A stretch of DNA of 64,000 nt. It comes from Endozoicomonas sp965261315. Lineage in GTDB: Bacteria > Pseudomonadota > Gammaproteobacteria > Pseudomonadales > Endozoicomonadaceae. The translations under genes and the position numbers were made by a program. The notes beneath the pieces are model-generated. The model was given only the letters and a program-made list of their open reading frames with translations, did not search any database and was not told where the DNA came from. Positions within the stretch are counted from its first letter, which is position 1; every line of letters starts with the position of its first letter. The stretch is from positions 62,001-126,000 of the forward strand of contig CBDHDM010000031.1 in the NCBI GenBank assembly GCA_965261315.1, read 5' to 3'. This document shows, one piece after another, positions 51,308-60,721 of this stretch.

Positions 51308-52618
51308 AGGGCCCTTTTTTGGGTAATCCAGTTTTTCCAGATACATCAGGGCATCGTCGGTGAACGAGTAAGTTGACCATGGGCGGTGCAGTAGGCTTAC
51401 GAAGTTTTCCCGGCTTTTGCTGTCTGTGCTCTCGAACCAGGCAAAGGACTCGTTATTGATGATAGTGCAGTAACCATTCTTCCCCTTATGCCTTGTGCCC
51501 GTGTCGTCTGTCTGGATATAACTTGAACAGCGAATGCCTGTGGCCAACAGCTCATCTTTCTCAGCATGGAATTGCTCATGTCCTTTCGTAAGAAGCTGGC
51601 TGAGTTGCCCACTGGAAATAGAGATCCCAATGTCCCATAGCCAGTCCAGCAGTTCTGGCTGGGTAACGGAGCAACCGTGATACTGGTGCAGAACATAGGC
51701 CTGCAGCATTGGCCCGTAATGATGCCCATGAAGGCTGGCTGGCGGTTTGGCCGTAATGGTTTGTCCGTCGGGTGTCACCCATTGCTCTAAAAGATATTCA
51801 ATACAGGATGTTTGTATCGTCAGTTCCTGAACATGAAAAGGGGTGGTTCCATTCCTGGTTGGTCCCTTCGGAACATCAGTGGCAGCAATGGGTATGGATT
51901 TATCTGCCGATGGCTTTCGGGGCTGTTTACGCTGTTTCCTGGTGTTCTCGTTGGGCTTTTTAACCTTCTGCTTTGACGAGGTGTCTGGACTGGCCCCATC
52001 GTTACCCTCAGGAGCGGATGGATCTCCATCAGAGCTGCCAGTGTCGTCATCGGGATTTGGTGTTTGAACAGGCTCCATCACTTGATGTCATGCTCTCTGG
52101 GCTCGTGAAATGCCCGTCAAGGCCTTGCAGAGTACATTGCTTCTGTCGCGGATAAACGTATCGTGGCGGGTTATCAAGCAGCTACGTGGTCATCCAGAAA
52201 GCGCTGACCATGTGATTCAGATGAACTTCGCTGTAGGCTGAAAGCCATCGGTCTTGATCCATTTGGAAACAGCCATTCAACGAGGTCCATAACTACGTTA
52301 CCGTATGGCATCGACATGGATCGTTCGGATAAGCCGGTGTTGCTTCTGCGACTGTCCCTGCAAAGGCAAGCAGACAGTCAGGGATTTCATACGACCTTTA
52401 CTCGAAGAGCATCAGGGCAATGCAGAAAATATTCTGGAGGTAAAGGTTTGTCATATGTTTGGTTTGATGTCAGGCTTTTCTGGCAGTTTTTTTAGACGAC
52501 GAATCTCGGCTTCAAGCGCTTCTATCTGCTCTTTGAGCTGAATGATCTGCTCTTGCTGCTGAGTGATGAATCTCAGTAAATCTTCAGGTTGTAACTGCTG
52601 GAGTTTTGGAAAGTCCAT
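51308..52618 (-). pseudogene. IS66-like long transposase, interrupted and truncated
   Basis: The N-terminal piece (ATG 52618 to about 52472) has a coiled coil (LLRFITQQQEQIIQLKEQIEALEAEIRRLKKLPEKPDI). The body (52081 to about 51308) has a basic/Pro linker, HHYGPMLQAYVLHQYHGCSVTQPELLDWLWDIGISISSGQLSQLL, then YIQTDDTGTRHKGKNGYCTIINNESFAWFESTDSKSRENF, the catalytic region. The C-terminus is replaced by the ISAzo13 remnant. An ISL3 remnant is inserted at 52090-52463 between two copies of TTGATGTC. Removing it leaves the two pieces one base out of frame, so the gene was probably already damaged or has drifted since. Confidence 0.8.
52090..52463 (+). mobile_element. Deleted ISL3-type remnant with 8-bp target duplication
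   Basis: It contains LVKCPSRPCRVHCF-like and ADKRIVAGYQAA fragments matching the ISL3 copy at 62799 (MPVKACAEYIGVPDKRIWRVIK). Later, in another frame, GKQTVRDFIRPLLEEHQGNAENILEVK matches GKKTVMQFKAFLEDHQGKADNILEVV. The central part is missing and several frameshifts are present. Flanking direct repeats TTGATGTC lie at 52082-52089 and 52464-52471; 8-bp duplications are usual for ISL3. Confidence 0.75.
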
Positions 52619-53099
52619 GCTGAGAGGATAGACAACTGACCGAAATTATCCTGTTTTCAGCACTTTTTGAGAACTTAGGAAACAGAGAGAAGGCTATTCT
52701 TGCCCTGAACCAGAAGACTCTGGTGAACATGGACTGATTTACCAGCCATTCAATCTTGGTGGTAACGAGGGTTTTCTGACAGGCACTATCTAATAAAGGG
52801 TTCACATATGTTTAAGGATGTGTTTCTATTTTTTTATTTTCAATTTTAGTTTTTATTGGTCGCTGTTTTTTTTAGCTGCTCGTTTTTTTAATGTCGCACA
52901 CCGTATTTTTGTATTGATTGCTAAAGCTGGTGTCAAAAAACTAGCGTGTTTAACGTTTTATTATGAATTCTATTGAATTTTATTATTGGCTTTTGCTTCT
53001 TTGGTTATAATTGCTTTCATTAATATATTAAATTAAAAAATTAATCCCACATATTTATTGTTGCTTAATGGGTGGGCTTGTTTTTAAAAGGAATTTATC
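52619..53099. other. AT-rich upstream region of the 695-aa gene
   Basis: No gene supported. The region 52619-52800 may be the end of the IS66-like element. 52800-53090 is strongly AT-rich with T runs and presumably holds the promoter of the following gene; an AAAAGGAATTTATC ribosome site precedes ATG 53100. Confidence 0.5.
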
Positions 53100-55187
53100 A
53101 TGAAGCCAATACAGAATAATGATCCTACCAATTCTACGACGCAAGGCCCAGGCGTCACTTCACCTGAGTCTGGTAAGGCAAGTGGAGATACAGGAACTCG
53201 TAAAGTAGATCCAGTTCCTTATTCTGAGGTGACACGTGAGATCTCGAAAGCTGAAGGCCATAGAGAAACGAAGAATGAAGTGCTTGATGGTGCTCAGCCG
53301 ACGGAAGGTAAGAGTGTCGTTGGTGCAAATAATGATGGTTCAGCAGAGGCACAATTAAATGCAATTTTGTCAGACGATGAGTTGGCTAATTGTTATAAAT
53401 CGCAGGCTAAAGATACTTATTTTAATGCTTCTGAACATGCATTTACAAAACTACAATCCATGATGGAAGACGTCGACCTGGACGATCCCAAAAAAATGGC
53501 TAAAGTGTTCAAGCGAGCTTTGAAAGAAGTAAGGCAAGATTTGAAACGCTTTGAAATAGATACTTCTGACTTAAAAGTTACTGTTACTACGCAAAATAGT
53601 GGTCCGGTTCAACTCATTCCATTTAAACTGAAAGAGATAGATCCCGATTTACTGAAAGAGTTACTGAATAAAGCATTAGCGCTAACAAAAAATGCTATGG
53701 TGCAGAGAGCGAGTGATCCAGAGAGTATACCAAGAGAAACCTATGAAAGAAAAATTTTCAGTTGTTTGAATCAGATTCCCCCCCTTTTACAGCAAGTGGA
53801 CAAGAAAACTAAGGCTACATTCGAATCCAGTTTTAAACTTCTGCAGTTTCCAAGAGTAGAAATGCATTTTGATGCCAGTGCTTTCAGGCAGGTAGAAAAG
53901 CCTCAGACTCAAGGCAGCTCTGCGGCCAGTAACTCACCAGAGCGATTGGATGTTGAGAATACAGGGGATTTTTATAACGAGAAAGAGCCAGCAGAAGAAG
54001 CCGAAGAGAACCCTGAGAATCTCGATTCTGAAAAGCTGTATCAACAGAAAATACTTAAAGATGCTCAATTAGCATACCGGGAACAAATTAAGCGCAATGG
54101 AACTGAAGCAGACGCGGATCAAGCTATTACTAAACAGGCATTACTCAATGAGGAAGTGAAGGCCGCTCTTGGGAGCGTTCCTTATAGTACTTTTGGAGGT
54201 GAGGGTTCACAAGGTTCAGAAGTGCCTGTGCAAGTAAATCCACCGTTGCTAAATGAACCCCCTGTACTCCCAAGTCAGAATAAACCAGAACTGATATCTG
54301 ATGCTGAACTCAGTCTTTTTGAGGGGGTAGGTACTACAACTGCCCTGGATCAAATGGATGAAGCCCAGAAAAAGCTCTTTTTAAGATTAGAATTATGGGA
54401 TTATCTGGATAGTGATGAGAAACTCATAATTAAAGTTGCTCCTTATACACAAGACTTAAGGTCGTTAATCCCAGAAGCTGCGTTAAAAGGAGCGTTCAAG
54501 CCTGAAGGTGAGCGTGATGGGCGTGCTTTTGAAAAACCAAGAGTTCTACCCACATTTGGTGAGCTAGCCGCAAGATACAGTGCTGCTGTAGTAGAAAAAG
54601 AAGGCCTTCATAACGAAGAGGGGAGTGAACTATCTGCAACTATACCGCCTCAATTACTGGTTATCTTGGATATGGGAGATGATGACGCAAGTCTGTTTCG
54701 GGCTTTATTTGCTTACTTTACAAGAGAAGCCAAATGGATTCATGCTACTAAAGATGAAGTATGTGAGATGATTCGAACAGAAGGTATTGCTCAACCTGTG
54801 AAACTCGCAATTGAAAGTGGTGTGAATCAGTACCTCGAACTGGATCCTCAAACGGATGTTCAGCAGGCTTTGACTCAGAAGTTAAAGGAACTGGATGGAC
54901 AGGGTTTGTTAGTTAAGCGAGTTTTTGAAAGTGCTGTGGCTAGTGGAGAGTTCTCTAATGGGGCGTTCAATGGTCTTGCAGAGGTATTGGGTGTTACAGA
55001 ATTGATGACCAGGGATGTCAATGATCCATATGCTTTTGAACTAAGAAATTTGGCTAAATTTATTGTTGATGGCCTAGCTACTGAGTTAGAAGTACCAATA
55101 TCCAGAGGCAATGAGCCCGGACTCCAGTGGCAGAGGGGTAATTTTGGCTTGGTAGTTAACCCAGACTATTTGGGAACTGACTTTTAA
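53100..55187 (+). CDS. Unknown 695-residue protein, possible degenerate OTU-like C-terminal domain
   Basis: No certain family. Residues 1-85 are polar and disordered (NNDPTNSTTQGPGVTSPES). 85-260 is helical. 265-420 is Glu/Pro-rich. The C-terminal 170 residues look ordered: ILDMGDDDASLFRALFAYFTREAKWIHATKDEVCEMIR resembles the D-G-x-C-L-F-R-A start of OTU cysteine proteases with Ser531 at the cysteine position. Later FNGLAEVLGVTELM would fit the second OTU motif, but no catalytic His-Tyr is clear. If real, it would be an inactive relative. Codon use is more AT-rich than in the housekeeping genes. It stands between IS remnants with its own terminator, consistent with acquired DNA. Confidence 0.6.
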   Translation: MKPIQNNDPTNSTTQGPGVTSPESGKASGDTGTRKVDPVPYSEVTREISKAEGHRETKNEVLDGAQPTEGKSVVGANNDGSAEAQLNAILSDDELANCYKSQAKDTYFNASEHAFTKLQSMMEDVDLDDPKKMAKVFKRALKEVRQDLKRFEIDTSDLKVTVTTQNSGPVQLIPFKLKEIDPDLLKELLNKALALTKNAMVQRASDPESIPRETYERKIFSCLNQIPPLLQQVDKKTKATFESSFKLLQFPRVEMHFDASAFRQVEKPQTQGSSAASNSPERLDVENTGDFYNEKEPAEEAEENPENLDSEKLYQQKILKDAQLAYREQIKRNGTEADADQAITKQALLNEEVKAALGSVPYSTFGGEGSQGSEVPVQVNPPLLNEPPVLPSQNKPELISDAELSLFEGVGTTTALDQMDEAQKKLFLRLELWDYLDSDEKLIIKVAPYTQDLRSLIPEAALKGAFKPEGERDGRAFEKPRVLPTFGELAARYSAAVVEKEGLHNEEGSELSATIPPQLLVILDMGDDDASLFRALFAYFTREAKWIHATKDEVCEMIRTEGIAQPVKLAIESGVNQYLELDPQTDVQQALTQKLKELDGQGLLVKRVFESAVASGEFSNGAFNGLAEVLGVTELMTRDVNDPYAFELRNLAKFIVDGLATELEVPISRGNEPGLQWQRGNFGLVVNPDYLGTDF

Positions 55188-55204
55188 TCAGTTTTTTTGA
55201 ATAA

Positions 55205-55241
55205 GTAAGTGTTGGAAAATAGTCTGTTTTTCAACACTTAC
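55205..55241. terminator. Bidirectional terminator hairpin
   Basis: GTAAGTGTTG (55205-55214) pairs with CAACACTTAC (55232-55241). Inner GAAAA/TTTTT extends the stem to about 15 pairs with a seven-base loop. It separates the 695-aa gene from the convergent cupin fragment. Confidence 0.75.
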
Positions 55242-55245
55242 TGCA

Positions 55246-55514
55246 TTACTCGTCTAAATATATTACCCCATTCGTTATTAACATTATCAGCCATTGCTGA
55301 TTCTCTTTATCTTTACAGCTATTCCACTCTTCAGGTTGTAGCAATTGTTGGGTGCAGAGCTTCTTTGCAAACGTGATTAGTTGTTCATTTGTACAGGGGT
55401 AGCGCTCACCATCAGCAAAAACAAACGCACGTGCCCCCTGATAAAAAGCTATTCTAGAGCCTTCGTTGACTCTCAGGTTGCAATCTCCAAATTCTGAATT
55501 TAATAGCGACCACC
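55246..55514 (-). pseudogene. C-terminal fragment of a cupin/RoxA-like protein
   Basis: The minus strand is open from the IS boundary to TAA 55246-55248. It reads LNSEFGDCNLRVNEGSRIAFYQGARAFVFADGERYPCTNE, then LITFAKKLCTQQLLQPEEW and WLIMLITNGVIYLDE. The pattern (strand, strand, F-x-D-G-E-x-x-P, helix, then L-I-x-x-G-x-x-Y-x-x-D) resembles the C-terminal domain of the JmjC ribosomal oxygenase RoxA (YcfD), which hydroxylates ribosomal protein uL16. The catalytic cupin half is missing, cut off at the IS1380-like element end. The assignment is by eye and moderate. Confidence 0.55.
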
Positions 55515-57211
55515 GTTCAACCTAAATTCAGCAGTTGAACACCGATGAGCCATGCCGACAGGGATAGCTTTTCTTGGTTCATAACGGCGGTTTTTTAGTT
55601 ATCAGCCCGATTCGATTAATGGCTGCATCGTAATAAACTGCCCGTTTTTCAAAAATTTTGAGACCGCTTTCGTTAAAATACGACACCATGCGTTAAGTGG
55701 ACTCAACTGCGGTGCAATGCTTTTAATTGAATTAAAAAACTCACACAATTCGCTTTGCAATTTCGCAATTTTATCCATCCATCGATGCTGACTTGTTAGC
55801 TTGATTTTCTTTTGGTTGCCAGACTGGGTCAGCTTGCCAATTGAACTCATTAATAAAGGGCGACTGGTAATGGATTCTTTATGAGAGTCCGGATTGCCTA
55901 ATCGAACATAAAGCGTCCACCAGTTGTAAATCAGGGCGACCATTCGCGCCAGCATTCGGCATCTTGCCATATCTTTTGTTACATAACCGCCCCAGCCCCA
56001 TTGGTTTTTTATTTCATCAAAGTTATTTTCACAGTCAGCCCTGTTGCGATAATGATTAATAATCGAGACAATATCATTATTAAGAGAAGTAACCAGTACC
56101 GAATATTCGTAAGCTTTTATATTTTCCGGCTCTTCTATTAACGCCAATTTTTTCTGACGCTCTTTTATTCCTTTTTCCAGAGCCAGTATCTCATTTTCAG
56201 GACGTCGTCTTCGAACGATGATGATGCGTCTTTCTTTTTTCCATCCTGATAGTTTGATTACGGATTCTTTTCCCTCCCAATGGTCGTCGTATTTTACCCA
56301 CCCACCGCTGCAGTGCGCATTACCTATGGCTTTCTTTACGTTGTCGTGCTTTTTCATTTTAAAAAGATAGTGACAGCCAGCGTCTTCCAATTCGCTCATT
56401 ACCCGGTCACTTCCCCAATCACAATCACCACGAACAAATTCAGGCCAGCAACGTTTTGGAAGTCGATTTAATAGCTCCATTAAACCGGGTAAAGAGTATT
56501 TACTTTGACTTTCATTTCCGGGCCTGACTTCAACTTCCAGTATTAATTTAAGATTGGCCATCATATATGAGTGGTAAGTGTGAGAGGGCCTTCCTTTCTT
56601 ATGTGGGTTATAGCCATTCATTGCTCCCTCCTGATGTCCGTAAATGGTTTTCACGGTAACATCAACATCCATAATCCATGGAATGGTTAATAACGGATCA
56701 AAACATAGATGAAGATGTTTTTGCATCCATTCAACGCCTTCATCTTCATCAATTTTCTTTAAACCACGTCTAGCGGAATCATCACTGACAATTTTTTTCA
56801 TCCCAAGCAGTTGAGCATTTACATTGTCACCAATAATCGTTCCGATATGTGCATAACGTTTATGCCCTGAAAGTATGGAAAGCATTAGTGAGCCAATTAC
56901 ATCCACTTTTCCAGGGGCGTTTGGGCTTTTATAAGTTAACGGGCAATCGTTAACCCAGGGTTCAAACCGGTGACCTGTTTTTAAAAATTGTATAAAAAAA
57001 GCAAGCTGTCCCATTGGAGTGACGGATGCTTCCGGTTCCCACTCGACATGAATTTTACCGTCGAAAGAATCGACTTCGAGTGTGACGGATAAGGGGTCTT
57101 TTTCCATTTCAGACAGCTCACCCTTTGGGTGGTCGAACCATTTGTGAGCCCTCGGCATTGGTGAGGGTTAGAGTTTAGCTCAGGGGGTAACCGCTGAATT
57201 TAGGTTAAACG
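55514..57211 (-). mobile_element. IS1380/IS4-like insertion sequence, about 1.7 kb
   Basis: Terminal inverted repeats: GTTCAACCTAAATTCAGC at 55515-55532 and its complement with one mismatch ending at 57210, extending inward to AGTT/AACC. One transposase gene lies between. Flanking sequences do not show a convincing target duplication, and the two neighbours (cupin fragment and istB fragment) are unrelated, so the element now marks a rearrangement junction. Confidence 0.8.
55602..57158 (-). CDS. DDE transposase (IS1380/IS4-like)
   Basis: A 518-residue transposase with an intact frame. IMDVDVTVKTIYGHQEGAMNGYNPHKKGRPSHTYHSYMMANLKLILEVEVRPGNE holds the first catalytic Asp and the G-H-Q-E-G motif of IS1380-type enzymes. 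FVRGDCDWGSDRVMSELEDAGCHYLFKMKKH holds the second Asp. NHYRNRADCENNFDEIKNQWGWGGYVTKDMARCRMLARMVALIYNWW is the Y-R-x-R-x-x-x-E-N region with the Glu. The family assignment is by these motifs only. The start 57158 is MPRAHKWFDH. Confidence 0.8.
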   Translation of the reverse strand: MPRAHKWFDHPKGELSEMEKDPLSVTLEVDSFDGKIHVEWEPEASVTPMGQLAFFIQFLKTGHRFEPWVNDCPLTYKSPNAPGKVDVIGSLMLSILSGHKRYAHIGTIIGDNVNAQLLGMKKIVSDDSARRGLKKIDEDEGVEWMQKHLHLCFDPLLTIPWIMDVDVTVKTIYGHQEGAMNGYNPHKKGRPSHTYHSYMMANLKLILEVEVRPGNESQSKYSLPGLMELLNRLPKRCWPEFVRGDCDWGSDRVMSELEDAGCHYLFKMKKHDNVKKAIGNAHCSGGWVKYDDHWEGKESVIKLSGWKKERRIIIVRRRRPENEILALEKGIKERQKKLALIEEPENIKAYEYSVLVTSLNNDIVSIINHYRNRADCENNFDEIKNQWGWGGYVTKDMARCRMLARMVALIYNWWTLYVRLGNPDSHKESITSRPLLMSSIGKLTQSGNQKKIKLTSQHRWMDKIAKLQSELCEFFNSIKSIAPQLSPLNAWCRILTKAVSKFLKNGQFITMQPLIESG

Positions 57212-57212
57212 A

Positions 57213-57441
57213 GAGTCACAGGCGCGACCTGCTGGAGTTGGTTGAAGACCGGCATAACCTCAAGAGCACCCTGATTACCAGCCAGATGCCGGCTGATCAT
57301 TGGCATGAACTGATCGGTGATCCGACACTGGCAGATGCGATTCTGGACCGGCTGATTCATAACGCTCACCGCGTCCACCTGAAGGGTGAATCACTGAGAA
57401 AGAAACAGGCAAAACTGGCGAAGTCCGAACCTACGCCCTAA
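57213..57441 (+). pseudogene. istB fragment (IS21-family helper ATPase, C-terminus)
   Basis: The plus strand reads RDLLELVEDRHNLKSTLITS, then QMPADHWHELIGDPTLADAI and LDRLIHNAHRVHLKGESLRKK to TAA 57439-57441. This is the conserved end of IstB, including the sensor-like S-T-L-I-T-S-Q strand and D-P-x-x-A-D-A-I-L-D-R. The Walker A part and istA are absent. It abuts the IS1380-like end. Confidence 0.9.
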
Positions 57442-57499
57442 GCTGCAAACCGATGCGTCGCTGCGCTCCGAGAAGGGGTGGCCGGATACTTTCCGAGTA

Positions 57500-59535
57500 G
57501 AAGAGGCCGTTACCGACCTCAACCCTCACAGAGCCGGACGTGCCCAATTAAGGCATCCGGTTCCTCATAATTACTGATTCACTAACCGACAACTGTATGA
57601 ATACTGATGAAGGATCTTTGGCGGTGCCAAGGGGAAACGATCCAGAAAGAGATTAAACTTCTCCCAAGTAATATGACTCTTTTGCGATCGACGACTGAGC
57701 CATTTGTGCCAGATTTTCTTCACGTTGTATTGGATGGTATCTAACGATTTGGCGTTACCTGTTATCCCGAAGTATGCATAGTGCCCCCGGAGTTTCCGGT
57801 TCAAGGCCACATACTGTTCACTCAACGGTTTATGCCGATGTTTTCGACAATAGTCATTGAATGCTTTCAGGGTTCTGGCAATCCGCCCTTTTGCTGTTTT
57901 CTGGTAAACAACAGTATTTCCTTTCCGGGATGTTCCCCAGAAATGAGTAAATCCGAGGAAATCAAAGCTAACCGAAAGACCACAGCGCTTGTTTTCCTTT
58001 CGCCTGTATGGCCGAAAATCAACTCTCTGTGTTTTTTCCGGATGCAGGCTCAGCCCAAAGCGTTCAAATCGCTTGGGCAGCACCGCTTCCACTCTGCAGC
58101 AATCTTCAGGGGTCACAAACACCATGACAAAGTCATCGGCAAACCTCGTCAGACTGCATCTTCCCCGCATTCTTGGTTGTACTGTCTTAGCAAACCAGTC
58201 ATCCAGAACATAGTGAAGGTAAATATTGGCTAACAAGGGTGAAATTACTCCGCCTTGTGGCGTTCCCCGCGTCGGGTAAACAATCTCACCTGACTCAAGG
58301 ATACCGGCCTTTAGCCATGCTTTTCATGAAGAGACGATCAGTTTTCTTACTACGCCATCAGTCACCCGTCTGGCAAGAAACTGTCTCAACTGTCCGTGGT
58401 CAATCGTATCGAAATACTTTTGTATATCCACATCCAGCACCCAGTAGGCACCATCTCTCATGATATTTTCTCGCAGGCTCCGCAGGGCTTCATGTGCCGA
58501 CCTCTGCTTCCGGAAACCAAATGAGCAGTGGTAAAAGTCCTGTTCATAGATGGGTTCCAGCAACATAACTACTGCTCGTTGGACAATTTTATCCTCGAAG
58601 GTAGGAATGCCTAAAGGCCGCTTCTGCCCCTTCCCTTTGTCGATGTAGCTTCGCTTTACAGCGGGAGCGCGGTAGCTTCCGGATTTGATGCGATCCAGCA
58701 AATTCCGGAGATTAGACTCCAGCTGCCGTTCATACATCTCAGCTGTCTGACCATCCACTCCTGTAGCACCATCTCTACGGGTCAGTTGGTATGCCTGATA
58801 AAGCCACTGGTAATCCATGTGATGATTGAGAGAAGTGAAAGCCATGGCCGGGTTGTTTCTGGCCAGTGTGGCTATCCGTTTCTGTTTCGTTGACACAAAC
58901 ACAGGTTTCTGTGCACCTCTTGTGTTTCCCACAAACGGGTCAATAACTACGATGTCCCCCTTTCCTCGTCCGGGTCCTCCTGAGCAGAGTTCCCCGTTGT
59001 CATCAGTACTATGGGACACTAAGACTTCCAGTACCTACCGTCCGGTCACTTATGGATTCGCTTCCGGATTCCTGAGTGTTGCTTCATATTCGCTTCGTCT
59101 GGTCTGAAGCACCTCCAGACGACCGGGTTCGTTTCAGCCATAGAACCAATGGCAACTGCACACAGGTCAGCACTGGACCTCACAGGTTCCTGAGAAATCC
59201 ATCCTGTACCTTTGCCCTGGTCTATGATCCCGGTCGGGTTGGCGTTGTCTCACCCTATCGACGAACCAATGCTGACCCCATCTTCCGGACAATGAAGCCC
59301 CCGACAGTTGCACCATTTCGAGACTCAATCCCACGGCTTCAGTACCTGCTGTCTACGCTTCACAACCAGCGTCACCACTGGCTATGCAAGACTCGCTTCC
59401 GACTGATGGTTAGTCTTTGCCGGGCAGGAGTTGAACCTGCTGGATTTCAATGAATGATTTCAGTTCATTTGAACCTCCCACATTCTCAGGCTTCGCCTGT
59501 CGCGACCAGAATGGGTGTTCACGGTCGGCCAGAAT
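57500..59535 (-). mobile_element. Group II intron with reverse transcriptase (second copy)
   Basis: The element reads on the minus strand. The RT frame (59019-57571) is preceded by about 500 bases of structured non-coding DNA (domains I-IV, 59020-59535). It is followed by a domain V-like hairpin near 57510-57560 (GAACCGGATGCC, then GCACGTCCGGCTCTGTGAGG). The 5' side abuts transposase copy B; the 3' side abuts the istB fragment. Exact exon junctions are not determinable by eye. Confidence 0.8.
57571..59019 (-). pseudogene. ltrA: Group II intron reverse transcriptase/maturase with one in-frame TGA
   Basis: The minus strand is open for 483 codons apart from TGA at 58324-58326. The N-terminus has WLYQAYQLTRRDGATGVDGQTAEMYE and YIDKGKGQKRPLGIPTFEDKIVQRAVVMLLEPIYEQDF. 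The palm has VDIQKYFDTIDHGQLRQFLARRV, and after the stop GTPQGGVISPLLANIYLHYVLDDWF, then RFADDFVMVF (catalytic FADD). The thumb/X domain has LHPEKTQRVDFRP and FDFLGFTH. The TGA falls in VRKLIVSS-stop-KAWLKAGI, at the same place as in the copy at 49562. Without read-through, neither fragment has a complete active site. Confidence 0.88.
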
Positions 59536-59906
59536 ACGCAGGAACAGGGCATTTTGCTTCTGGAACCGTACATTGTCCTGACTGCTGTGTGAAAAAGCCG
59601 GATAGCAATAATCCCCAGTACTACCATCAGCTGCTGGCTTGCTGTCTGGTGAAACCGGGTAAGAAGGAAGTACTTCCTTTTATGCCGGAACCCATAATTC
59701 AACAAGCTGGTTAAATCCTACAACTACAGCTTCATCATGGTTGCGAAGGACCCCAGTCACGTATCACTTTATGACGCAGTGGATAAAGTAGTTCGTCATG
59801 GGTATACCGACGAAGACGGCAATCGACACTGGTTCCGGTTCGTCAATGGTGTCCCCATCAATAAATCTCATACTGAACTGTTAACAGCAATAATCGCAGG
59901 AAAGAG
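59536..59906 (+). pseudogene. Transposase remnant, copy B (ISNCY-like)
   Basis: The plus strand reads GTGHFASGTVHCPDCCVKKP, QYYHQLLACCLVKPGKKEVL and PFMPEPIIQQ. It then jumps through a deletion to LVKSYNYSFIMVAKDPSHVS, LYDAVDKVVRHGYTDEDGNR and FVNGVPINKSHTELLTAIIA. The deletion junction is at about 59702-59710 (ATTCAACA/AGCTGG). The IS66 left end cuts it at 59907. It belongs to the same transposase as copies A and C. Confidence 0.8.
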
Positions 59907-59987
59907 GTAAGCGCCAAAATAACCCACGTTCTACCCGGCTAAACGCTGATAAGGAATCATAAGGTCTCTGATTACACGGAGGCTCCG

Positions 59988-60320
59988 ATGGACAATCCAA
60001 AAACTACCCGGGAACAATGGCAGCAACGAGTCGAAGCCTGGCATGACTCCGGGTTGAGCCAAAATGCCTGGAGTCGACAGAACGGCGTTAAGCCATCACA
60101 ACTTGGATACTGGAAAAAGAAGTTGCGGACTGGGAAAGCTCCTGCTTTATCATCAAAAACTGTTTCTGCCTTTGTGCCCGTTTCCCTGACGCAGAACCAG
60201 AGTCAAACTTGCGAAGAATCATCCCCTTTAACGGTATCATTGCCCAGTGGGCTCAGTGTTTCCGGGATTAATCATCAAAACCTCGCTCTGGCTGGTGAGT
60301 TGATTGGATTGCTGCGATGA
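59988..60320 (+). CDS. tnpA: IS66 accessory protein TnpA
   Basis: A 110-residue protein with a helix-turn-helix start (TTREQWQQRVEAWHDSGLSQNAWSRQNGVKPSQLGYWKKKLR), typical of IS66 TnpA. It is needed for transposition with TnpB and TnpC. Its stop overlaps the tnpB start by four bases (ATGA), indicating coupled translation. Confidence 0.93.
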   Translation: MDNPKTTREQWQQRVEAWHDSGLSQNAWSRQNGVKPSQLGYWKKKLRTGKAPALSSKTVSAFVPVSLTQNQSQTCEESSPLTVSLPSGLSVSGINHQNLALAGELIGLLR

Positions 60321-60685
60321 ATCAACCTGTAATGCGCCCGTCGTCCAGCTTGCCTGAGGTCTACCTTTATCGGGATCCCATCGATTTTCGAAAGTCCTTC
60401 AAGGGGCTGGCGGTACTGATCGAGCAGGAACTTGGGCATAACCCTTTTGATGGTCACCTCTATGCCTTCACCAACCGTCATCGCAATAAAATCAAGTGCT
60501 TGTTCTGGGAAGATAATGGTTTTGTGCTTTATTACAAGAGCTTGGCAGAGGATAAGTTCCACTGGCCAAAGCCCGATGACGAACTGTTAGCCTTAACAGG
60601 CCAACAGCTCAATTGGCTGCTTGATGGCTATAATCTCAGTGCGATGAAACCCCATAAAAAAAGACATTACGAAAGCTGTTTTTAG
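60317..60685 (+). CDS. tnpB: IS66 accessory protein TnpB
   Basis: A 122-residue TnpB (IS66 Orf2 family): PEVYLYRDPIDFRKSFKGLAVLIEQELGHNPFDGHLYAFTNRHRNKIKCLFWEDNGFVLYYKSLAEDKFHWP is the standard motif set (D-P-x-D-M/F-R-K and N-R-x-R-x-K-x-L-x-W). It lies between tnpA and tnpC; 36 bases separate it from tnpC. Confidence 0.95.
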   Translation: MNQPVMRPSSSLPEVYLYRDPIDFRKSFKGLAVLIEQELGHNPFDGHLYAFTNRHRNKIKCLFWEDNGFVLYYKSLAEDKFHWPKPDDELLALTGQQLNWLLDGYNLSAMKPHKKRHYESCF

Positions 60686-60721
60686 TCTTAAAACTCAGCC
60701 GCTTATGGTAAAATATCGGCT

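Noticed and set aside
52584..52805. 73-codon minus-strand frame upstream of the IS66-like start
   Set aside because: It overlaps the recognisable coiled-coil start of the IS66-like transposase in another frame and has no features of its own.
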